The notes under the pieces were generated by a model. The model ran no database searches, was not told the DNA's origin, and saw only the letters and a program-made list of their open reading frames with translations. The translations under genes were made by a program, and so were the position numbers. A stretch of DNA of 64,000 nt from an uncultured Collinsella sp. (GTDB lineage: Bacteria; Actinomycetota; Coriobacteriia; Coriobacteriales; Coriobacteriaceae): positions 620,001-684,000 of the forward strand of contig UQTV01000001.1 in NCBI GenBank assembly GCA_900544095.1. The letters are read 5' to 3'. Positions 57,878-64,000 of this stretch are shown here, in pieces (within the stretch, counting starts at the first letter, position 1; each line of letters starts with the position of its first letter).

Positions 57878-59341
57878 ATGACGAAGACCAAGGCACAGCA
57901 GATTATGGCGGCGACCGAGGCTCGCGCGGCTGACGACGTCACCGCAGCCATCAAAGATATCGCTACCGAGTTTGAACCCTATATCATCAAGCAGCGCCGG
58001 CACTTCCATAAGCACCCGGAGCTGAGCCTTGCCGAGGAGCGCACGACCTCCGACATCGCCAACCAGCTCGACGCCATGAATATCCCCTACGAGCGTCCGC
58101 TCAAGACCGGCTTGGTGGCAACGCTTCGCGGTACCGCGTCGGATGCCTACCACGAGGACGGCACGCCGCGCCGCCGTATCCTGCTGCGCGCGGATATCGA
58201 CGCCCTGCCCGTCACCGAGCAGACCGGCGAGGAGTTTGCCAGCGTCAACGAGGGCTGCATGCACGCCTGCGGCCACGACTGCCACATCGCCATGATGCTC
58301 GGCACGCTGCAAATCCTGCGCCATATGACCGACGACATCCACGGCGAAGTCCGCATCGTCTTCCAGCCCAGCGAGGAAAACGGCCAGGGCGCCAAGCTCA
58401 TGATCGGCACGGGCGTGCTCGACGGCGTCGATGGCGCCTACGCCGCGCACATCTGGAGTGAGGTCGACGCCGGCACCGTGAGCTGTGAGCCCGGACCGCG
58501 CATGGCCAATACCGACTGGTTCCGCATCGACGTCCGCGGCACCTCGTGCCACGGCGCCATGCCCCAGCGCGGTCACGACGCCGTTATGGTTGCCGCCGAG
58601 ATCGTCAACGCTCTGCAGACCATCGTTTCGCGCGAGATCAGTCCCTACGAGCCGGCCGTCATTACCGTCGGCGAGCTGCACGGCGGCACCGCGCGCAACG
58701 TTATCGCCGGCACGGCCTACCTCGCCGGCACGGTGCGCACCTACGGAGATTCGACCCACGAGGAAATGCCGGAGCTCATGCGCCGCATCGTGGAGCATAC
58801 CGCGGCCGCCTTGGGCGCCGAGGCAGAGCTCACCGACTACACCATCGCCAATTACAAGGTCGAAAACGATGCCGCCTCGAGCGAGCGCTGCCGCCAGGCA
58901 GTAATCAAATGCCTGGGCCCCACCGGCCAAGGCCATTATCGCGGCACACTCTCGGGTGAGGATTTTTCGGAGTACCTGCGCCGCGTACCGGGCGTGCTCG
59001 CCTTTGTTGGCACGCGCAACCCCCAGATTGGCGCCACGTACGCCCAACATTCTTGCTTCTACAAGATTGACGAGTCGGTACTGGCCAAGGGCTCCATGGT
59101 GGCCGCCCAATATGCCATCGACTTTTTGGCCGAGCCCACACAAGAAGAGCTCGACGGCCCCACGATTGCCGCGGTCGCCGAGACCAATCCCGACCTGGCA
59201 GCCAAACTGCGCTCTGCCAAGGCCACGGCCGCCGAGGCCCGCGACGCCATGCACGATGCCCGCACCGCCCGACACGCCGCAATCAAGGGCATCCACGACG
59301 CTCGCGCCGCCGCCCGCCGCGAGGAGAAGCACGACGAGTAG
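57878..59341 (+). CDS. M20-family amidohydrolase/aminoacylase
   Basis: 487 residues. Metal ligands occur in CMHACGHDCHIAMML and FQPSEENGQGA, with HFHKHPELSLAEERT near the N-terminus and AQHSCFYKIDE near the end. This matches IAA-amino-acid hydrolase/N-acyl amino acid amidohydrolase-like M20D enzymes. The C-terminus has a basic Ala/Arg helix of about 50 residues not needed for catalysis. AAGGAG precedes the ATG. It is divergent from the YtcJ-like gene. Confidence 0.9.
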   Translation: MTKTKAQQIMAATEARAADDVTAAIKDIATEFEPYIIKQRRHFHKHPELSLAEERTTSDIANQLDAMNIPYERPLKTGLVATLRGTASDAYHEDGTPRRRILLRADIDALPVTEQTGEEFASVNEGCMHACGHDCHIAMMLGTLQILRHMTDDIHGEVRIVFQPSEENGQGAKLMIGTGVLDGVDGAYAAHIWSEVDAGTVSCEPGPRMANTDWFRIDVRGTSCHGAMPQRGHDAVMVAAEIVNALQTIVSREISPYEPAVITVGELHGGTARNVIAGTAYLAGTVRTYGDSTHEEMPELMRRIVEHTAAALGAEAELTDYTIANYKVENDAASSERCRQAVIKCLGPTGQGHYRGTLSGEDFSEYLRRVPGVLAFVGTRNPQIGATYAQHSCFYKIDESVLAKGSMVAAQYAIDFLAEPTQEELDGPTIAAVAETNPDLAAKLRSAKATAAEARDAMHDARTARHAAIKGIHDARAAARREEKHDE

Positions 59342-59386
59342 TCGATCCACGACCATCTCGCAGTCATAGCCGCATCGCGATATCAA

Positions 59387-59422
59387 AGCGGGGGCGGACG
59401 CTTCGGCACGTCCGCCCCCGCT
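59387..59422 (+). terminator. terminator of the M20 gene
   Basis: AGCGGGGGCGGACG / CGTCCGCCCCCGCT with TCGG-containing loop, followed by TATTTG; 45 bp after the stop. Confidence 0.8.
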
Positions 59423-59481
59423 TATTTGTCAAGCGCTATTTCTACCGTTTCTACCCCGTCCCCAAATGGCAGGTGGCAGGG

Positions 59482-60786
59482 TTACTCGTCCTGCGGGTCC
59501 TCGTCGGAGCTTGGCGCAGGCTCGGGCTCAGGTGCAGGCTCGGGCTCCGGTTCCGGCATGGGCGCGGGCTCGGGCTCAGGCACGGGCGCGGGCTCAGGCT
59601 CAGGCTCAGGCTCAGGCACGGGCTCGGGCTCGGGCGCAGGCGCCGGCGCCGCAGCGGAATCGGATACGGGCGCTGCGTCGGCGCTAAAACCAGCCGGAGC
59701 AGACTTCTTCTCAAACGGCAGCACAAAAGTCAGGACGTCGTCCTTGTCCTCGTCGGCCCACTCGCTTGCGTAGCGCGCAACCCAATAGCCAACGGCACGG
59801 TGCTTGAGCATCTTGCCAAAGACCGTGAGGAATACCGTGACAAACGCCGTCAGCACCAAGAACAATACGAGCGTGATGCCACCGCCGGTAACAAGCGCCT
59901 CAATAGCCGTAGGACGGTAGTAGTAGCTATACATACCGACAGAGGCAATGGTGCCAAAGACGAACGTCAGGATCCAGGTGACAACGTTGGCGACCAGGCC
60001 CGTCAAAAACTCGGGAAGGAACGAAGCGCAGAACAGTTTGGTCTTGTTGTGCTTAAAGGCCGCCCAGACCTTATCGAGCGAAAACGCGCTCTCGACACGA
60101 CCGGTCACCGCAAAGTGCATCACGGCAATGTCGGCGAACATCTTAAAGAAGACCCCCAAGACCGCCGTGGCAATCATAGCCAGGACAAGCAGGCCAAGCG
60201 AGCCGAACAGCGCTGCCTCGAGTGCATAAGAGCCGTAATACGAATACGAGCCCGCGGCGCCAATTACCACGCTCTCCACCAGCGAAAGCACTACACCGAT
60301 AACGGGAATGGCAGCGATAACCTCGAGCACGACCGAGATAACGCTCGAAAAGACTCCGAGGCCAAACGACGTGGAACGCATGAGTGGACGATCCATACCG
60401 TCATCAACCTTGAGCGACAGATCGCGACCCCACTCAATACCAAAGCCGGAACCACACACGCTCGCAATGCAAGCTGCCAAAAAGCCGATGGCAGCCGCGA
60501 TACCGCCGATAACGGGAATGAACAGCACGAGCACCGACACAACACAAATCAGCGCCGGCAAAAAGGCGATCTGGCACACGCGCTGCAGCACGCCCGGCGT
60601 CTTGGTCATGTCCTCAAACGCCTGAGCCACACAGCCCTTGGACGCATTCGCCACGGGCGGTTGCGGAACAAACTGCTGGGGCTGACCCTGAGGGGCAGAG
60701 GCTGCGGCACCGGCATTGGGGGCACCACACGCACCACAGAACTTATCGTTGTCGCCCATGGGGGCACCACACTGCGAACAGAACAT
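59482..60786 (-). CDS. zinc-ribbon DUF4013-type membrane protein with Pro-Glu tail
   Basis: 434 residues in three parts. An N-terminal zinc ribbon (MFCSQCGAPMGDNDKFCGACG) is followed by about seven membrane segments of the DUF4013 kind, for example LPALICVVSVLVLFIPVIGG. The tail of about 60 residues is a tandem Pro-Glu repeat (EPEPVPEPEPEPEPAPVP), encoded by a 6-base DNA repeat. The ATG at 60786 follows GAAGGG by 9 bases. Function unknown; a membrane sensor is possible. Confidence 0.75.
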   Translation of the reverse strand: MFCSQCGAPMGDNDKFCGACGAPNAGAAASAPQGQPQQFVPQPPVANASKGCVAQAFEDMTKTPGVLQRVCQIAFLPALICVVSVLVLFIPVIGGIAAAIGFLAACIASVCGSGFGIEWGRDLSLKVDDGMDRPLMRSTSFGLGVFSSVISVVLEVIAAIPVIGVVLSLVESVVIGAAGSYSYYGSYALEAALFGSLGLLVLAMIATAVLGVFFKMFADIAVMHFAVTGRVESAFSLDKVWAAFKHNKTKLFCASFLPEFLTGLVANVVTWILTFVFGTIASVGMYSYYYRPTAIEALVTGGGITLVLFLVLTAFVTVFLTVFGKMLKHRAVGYWVARYASEWADEDKDDVLTFVLPFEKKSAPAGFSADAAPVSDSAAAPAPAPEPEPVPEPEPEPEPAPVPEPEPAPMPEPEPEPAPEPEPAPSSDEDPQDE

Positions 60787-60936
60787 CGAGATCATCCCTT
60801 CGTATCTTGAGCGAATCATCTGGATCGCAAACGATGTCTTTTGCATCATTATCACCCAATGTGGGGACAAATACTCCAACATGACGCATTTGCAATGCGC
60901 AGGGCGCTATTCGATTGTTTGATAAGCTCGACCGCG

Positions 60937-61959
60937 TTAGTTCGTTCCGCGGAAACCCTTGCCGACGATCTCGGAGCTGTCGACGATCGTGATAAAGGCA
61001 CCCGGATCGATCTCGCGAGCGTAGCGACGCAGCTGCACGGCCTCGCGACGACTCAGCACGCTCATGATCACCGTCACGCACTTGCCCGAGAAAGCACCGT
61101 AGCCGCGACTGATAGTCGCCGTACGGTTGAGATGCTTGACGATAAACTCCTCGATCTTAAGGGGCTCGGAACAAATGACCGTGCAGACTTTGCGCAGGTG
61201 AATGCTCTCGATGGCCTTGTCGACCACAAGCGTCTTGGCAAACAGGCCGAGCACGCAGTACAGACCGACGCGCGGACCGTACAAGAAGGCCGCGATGGTC
61301 ACGATGCCGATATCGACCAACAGCAGCGCACGGCCGATCTCAAGCGTGGTGCGGCGTTTGAGAATCATGGCGAGGATGTCCGTGCCGCCCGTCGAGGCAC
61401 CAATATCAAAGACGATGGCGCTGCCGAGCGCCGGCAGAATCACGGCAAAGCACAGGTCGAGCCACATATCGCCCGTCATCGAGACATCGGTCGGAATAAA
61501 GAGCTCAAACAGCGAAACATAGGCGGACAGCGCAAACGAGGCGAAGACGCTCCACAGGATTGCTTTGCGCTCCAAAAAGATAAAACCCAAAACGACCAGG
61601 ACCGCGTTGATAATCCACATAAAGACGCCGACGGGCAGGGTCGGAAACAGCGTGGACAGAATGACCGACACGCCCGAGGTGCCGCCAAAAGCAAAGTGAT
61701 TAGGGGTTTTAAACGCGACGATGGCAAAGGCCGTGAGGATCAGGCCCAGATTGAGCTCGGCAAAAAAGCGCGGAAAGCCCGGCTCCTGGCTGCGCTTGCG
61801 ACCAGCGCGCTCGCCCCGCTCGATAACATCGCGATCAACCACGCGCTCCATCGGCACCACGGGAGGACGATGCACCTCCTCGGCAGCACGCGATGCCGCC
61901 TCTGCCGCGGCGGCCTCAATCGCCCATGCCTTGCTTTCTGTTTCGTGCTCGTCGGCCAT
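60937..61959 (-). CDS. YitT-family membrane protein
   Basis: 340 residues. After a charged N-terminus of about 65 residues, five membrane segments follow (LGLILTAFAIVAFKTPNHFAFG, then FGGTSGVSVIL). A C-terminal cytoplasmic DUF2179 domain starts near 260 (VCTVICSEPLKIEEFIVKHL) and includes GYGAFSGKCVTVIMSVLSRRE in two parts. YitT family function is uncertain. GAGGGG precedes the ATG. Confidence 0.88.
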   Translation of the reverse strand: MADEHETESKAWAIEAAAAEAASRAAEEVHRPPVVPMERVVDRDVIERGERAGRKRSQEPGFPRFFAELNLGLILTAFAIVAFKTPNHFAFGGTSGVSVILSTLFPTLPVGVFMWIINAVLVVLGFIFLERKAILWSVFASFALSAYVSLFELFIPTDVSMTGDMWLDLCFAVILPALGSAIVFDIGASTGGTDILAMILKRRTTLEIGRALLLVDIGIVTIAAFLYGPRVGLYCVLGLFAKTLVVDKAIESIHLRKVCTVICSEPLKIEEFIVKHLNRTATISRGYGAFSGKCVTVIMSVLSRREAVQLRRYAREIDPGAFITIVDSSEIVGKGFRGTN

Positions 61960-62073
61960 TACGGCAACCCCTCGTTAACAATTTGGAAACAATGCGCCCA
62001 TTAGAGTAACGCGGAACGTGGGGATTGCAACCCCTAGTTAGACGAGCGGTATGACTACATCGGGAGCGTACAA

Positions 62074-62113
62074 AAACGGCCGGCCACGCTTTTGCTTGCG
62101 CGGTCGGCCGTTT
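62074..62113 (-). terminator. asp23 operon terminator
   Basis: AAACGGCCGGCC / GGTCGGCCGTTT stem followed by TTTTTG on the minus strand, 53 bp after the asp23 stop and just beyond the repeat hairpin. Confidence 0.85.
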
Positions 62114-62114
62114 A

Positions 62115-62168
62115 ACGTTTTCGCAGATAAAACCTGCCAAAATAAACCTGTCCCTTTTTGGAAGGTTA
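62115..62168 (-). repeat. AACCTGCCAAAA hairpin repeat supplying the asp23 stop
   Basis: Arms AACCTGCCAAAA (62131-62142) and TTTTGGAAGGTT (62156-62167) enclose ATAAACCTGTCCC. The flank ACGTTTTCGCAGATA also matches the copy at 36389. On the minus strand it starts with the TAA stop of asp23. Confidence 0.85.
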
Positions 62169-62681
62169 TTCGTGCTGGCTGGTGCGGTGCTCGTACTCCT
62201 CGGGGGTGATGACGTCCTCGATACGCAGGTTGACGCCCGCCACCTCAAGGCCGGTCATCGCGGCAAGGCGCTCGGTGACACGTGCCTTGACATCGTCGAA
62301 GATCGCGGGCGCATAGGCACCGTACTCGATAATGACGGAGATGTTGACGACCACGCGATTGTCATCGGTGACCTCGACCGTCACGCCCTTGGTCAGATTC
62401 TCGGCACCAAACTGCTCCTGCACAAAGTGCATGAGGTTACCCTTCATGCCCAGAACGTGCGGAACCTCGCGGGTGGCCATGGCAACGATCTTCTCGATCA
62501 CACCGTTGGAATAGGTCAGCGAGTCCTCGGACTCGTCCGCTTCCTCGTCATCCTCATCCGCATCGGACTCGGCCTCGACGAGTGCCTCGTCCTCGAGCGT
62601 TACGTCCTCCGCCTCGGCGGCGACGGCCTCATTCGCCTCGAGCTCGGTATCGGCTACATCGACCTTCGTGTTAAAAGCCAT
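62166..62681 (-). CDS. Asp23/Gls24 family envelope stress response protein
   Basis: 171 residues. An acidic, disordered N-terminus (about 60 residues, ELEANEAVAAEAEDVTLEDE) precedes the Asp23 domain: IEKIVAMATREVPHVLGMKG, VTVEVTDDNRVVVNIS and NLRIEDVITPEE are its blocks. Asp23 coats the inner membrane face, held by AmaP, and is induced by alkaline or envelope stress in other species. AGGAGG precedes the ATG. The stop lies in a hairpin repeat. Confidence 0.92.
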   Translation of the reverse strand: MAFNTKVDVADTELEANEAVAAEAEDVTLEDEALVEAESDADEDDEEADESEDSLTYSNGVIEKIVAMATREVPHVLGMKGNLMHFVQEQFGAENLTKGVTVEVTDDNRVVVNISVIIEYGAYAPAIFDDVKARVTERLAAMTGLEVAGVNLRIEDVITPEEYEHRTSQHE

Positions 62682-62725
62682 GGTTCCTCCTTATGCCTGC
62701 CGCGGATGCGACAGTCGAATACATA

Positions 62726-63103
62726 TTAGCGGCCGCTAAACAGACGGCCGAAGAAGTTGACGATCCCGTTCTCGCCGTCGCGAATTTGGCCGATCACAGC
62801 GCCGATCAGCACGAAGAATGCAATGACGAGCGTGTCCCACAGGCCCAACGTGAGCACCAACACGGCGAGGATAAAGCCGGCGACGGCGCCGAGCGTGGTG
62901 TTGGGATGACGCACAGCATAGCTCCAGACGGCAGCGCCCGTACCCTTGATGAGACCCATAGCCTCGTCAAAATCCGCGGCTGCCGCGTCTTGTAACTCGG
63001 TTGCCTCTGCTTTGGAATCAACAGGTTCGCTCGCCGACGTGGCGCTCTGGTCAATCGTCAGGCGCGGCGTACGAGCGGTCTTATCTTGATTGGTATCACT
63101 CAC
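62726..63103 (-). CDS. DUF2273-type membrane protein
   Basis: 125 residues. About the first 60 are hydrophilic; two membrane segments (PNTTLGAVAGFILAVLVLTL and LVIAFFVLIGAVIGQI) and a GENGIVNFFGRL end follow, the DUF2273 pattern. The start is GTG at 63103, with GGAGG 6 bases upstream, inside the amaP end. It overlaps amaP by 8 bases. Such proteins accompany Asp23 and AmaP. Confidence 0.87.
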   Translation of the reverse strand: MSDTNQDKTARTPRLTIDQSATSASEPVDSKAEATELQDAAAADFDEAMGLIKGTGAAVWSYAVRHPNTTLGAVAGFILAVLVLTLGLWDTLVIAFFVLIGAVIGQIRDGENGIVNFFGRLFSGR

Positions 63104-63641
63104 CGGAAACCTCCACGGTCTGGACGGTAGTCTTGGACGGCAAAAAACGGACGCGCGCGGTCGTACCCGGCGCGCCGAGCATGGTATCGCAGGCTTCTTC
63201 GATGCGCTGCTGCATCGCGGTAGCCAGAGATGCCACGTCCTTATCGTCAAGCGCGATAGCCTCGACCTTAAAACGGACGTGCGAATCGTCGGGGCCTTGG
63301 ACGCGAGCCTCGACATGCTCGACCATCACGCGGTCGTCGCGCCCGGCAGCAACCCTGGCGCACGAAGAAAGCGCCGCAAGGGTAACCTCGATATTGCGCT
63401 CCCCCGCCGGATGCACGCAGGACGGCTCGCGACGGGCGAACATCAGGCGGAAAAAGCTCAGCAGTACGCCGATCGCCACGACGCCGGCGCACGCCGTCAC
63501 GACGATGCGCGGCATGGGGTCGCGCATCAGCAGCATAAAGCGATACGTATACGGCCCCCAAAACTGGCAGACAAGCGTACCCAGCGCCACGATGGTGGCG
63601 GCAAGATACACGATCGCTAGGGCTCGTTTGAGTACGCGCAC
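63096..63641 (-). CDS. amaP: alkaline shock response membrane anchor protein AmaP
   Basis: 181 residues with two N-terminal membrane segments (ALAIVYLAATIVALGTLVC and IVVTACAGVVAIGVLLSF) and a cytoplasmic domain, as in AmaP. AmaP anchors Asp23 at the membrane in Staphylococcus. The start is GTG at 63641 after GGGAG. It overlaps the DUF2273 gene; the three genes amaP-DUF2273-asp23 form one operon. Confidence 0.85.
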   Translation of the reverse strand: MRVLKRALAIVYLAATIVALGTLVCQFWGPYTYRFMLLMRDPMPRIVVTACAGVVAIGVLLSFFRLMFARREPSCVHPAGERNIEVTLAALSSCARVAAGRDDRVMVEHVEARVQGPDDSHVRFKVEAIALDDKDVASLATAMQQRIEEACDTMLGAPGTTARVRFLPSKTTVQTVEVSGE

Positions 63642-63691
63642 GCGGCGCTCCCTTCAAATCTCGGCTCTCGAAATGCAAAACGGTTCGCATC

Positions 63692-63738
63692 ATTATAAAA
63701 GAGCCGGGTCCGGTGCTCTACGCACGCGGATCCGGCTC
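63692..63738 (-). terminator. yebC terminator
   Basis: GAGCCGGATCCG / CGGACCCGGCTC on the minus strand, then TTTTATAATG. The same TATAAT could serve as -10 box of the amaP operon. Confidence 0.75.
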
Positions 63739-63807
63739 ATCTATTCCACGAGGCTTGCATGCTCGCTTCATTATGCCCAGATATGCACGGCTCAATCCGT
63801 GCTGGCG

Positions 63808-64000
63808 CTACTCCTCCTCGAGGGCAGCGATGACCTCGTCGGTCATGTCCATGGTGCTGTAGACGTCCTGGACGTCGTCGAGCTCCTCAAGACGGTCGAT
63901 GAGGCGCTGGACCTTCTTGGCGTCGGCGCCGGAAACCTCGGTCGGGGTGGTCGGGACCATGGTGGTCTCGGAGCCCTTGACCTGGACACCCTGCTCCTCG
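63808..64000 (-). CDS. yebC: YebC/PmpR-family regulator, C-terminal end (5' end outside window)
   Basis: The frame is open to the window edge and encodes the last ~63 residues, including VQRLIDRLEELDDVQDVYS, which is the characteristic YebC/PmpR C-terminal helix-strand, and DEVIAALEEE at the end. Members regulate transcription or help translate proline-rich stretches. The terminator is about 70 bp downstream. Confidence 0.88.
   Translation of the reverse strand, partial: EEQGVQVKGSETTMVPTTPTEVSGADAKKVQRLIDRLEELDDVQDVYSTMDMTDEVIAALEEE

Noticed and set aside
57710..59386. N-terminal extension of the YtcJ-like frame to 1104 codons
   Set aside because: The extension is antisense to the M20 gene, which has its own AAGGAG site and all catalytic motifs. 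The YtcJ domain starts near 57709.

Overview
The window reads as a chromosomal stretch of a GC-rich, gut-type actinobacterium of the class Coriobacteriia, most like Collinsella. This is an inference from general gene resemblance and from the mix of Gram-positive housekeeping genes (DisA, Veg, Asp23/AmaP, fused ECF ATPases). No rRNA or lineage marker in the window proves it. Genes are densely packed, mostly on the minus strand, and many are translationally coupled.

Layout. 1-3.4 kb: the end of a BMP-type lipoprotein gene, a metallophosphoesterase, and an ECF sigma factor with its DUF4179 membrane partner. 3.5-5.35 kb: repeats and a decayed leucine operon in which the attenuator leader (leuL, terminator) looks intact but leuA and leuB are broken fragments fused by a deletion. 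5.4-9.9 kb: translation genes (rplA, rplK, nusG, secE, tRNA-Trp, rpmG, tuf and a tRNA-Tyr/Thr/Met cluster with a near-consensus promoter). 10.1-14.0 kb: an accessory island of small or unfamiliar proteins (GIY-YIG-like, Tat/HIRAN-like, coiled coil, zinc ribbon), flanked by 57-bp hairpin repeats and ending at a tRNA-Thr gene. 14.0-19.6 kb: a disA-ispD-ispF-cysS-rlmB-NYN operon. 19.7-25.0 kb: a Mn2+ riboswitch with mntP, a hipBA pair, a dipeptidase and a RelB/PIN toxin-antitoxin pair. 25.1-40.8 kb: clpC, a DUF2798 protein, a Thr/Ser exporter, lysS with a fused tRNA-binding domain, greA, tatA, ispE, veg, dtd, rdgB, rph, murI, a HAD phosphatase and murE. 40.8-48.5 kb: asnB, tRNA-Val with duplicated 3' modules, an AT-rich MITE-like element and argCJBD. 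48.7-53.2 kb: two FMN-binding-fold proteins and an ECF riboflavin transporter under an FMN riboswitch. 53.2-56 kb: groES/groEL bracketed by tandem and very large inverted repeats. 56-64 kb: two hydrolases, a DUF4013 protein, YitT, the Asp23-DUF2273-AmaP envelope-stress cluster and the end of yebC.

How it fits together. The isoprenoid MEP genes ispD, ispF and ispE lie in two housekeeping operons. Cell wall supply (murI, murE), arginine synthesis (argCJBD) and riboflavin salvage are complete local modules. The most unusual content is non-coding: at least seven kinds of hairpin or inverted-repeat element, some in tandem arrays with fixed spacing, some supplying stop codons or terminators to neighbouring genes.
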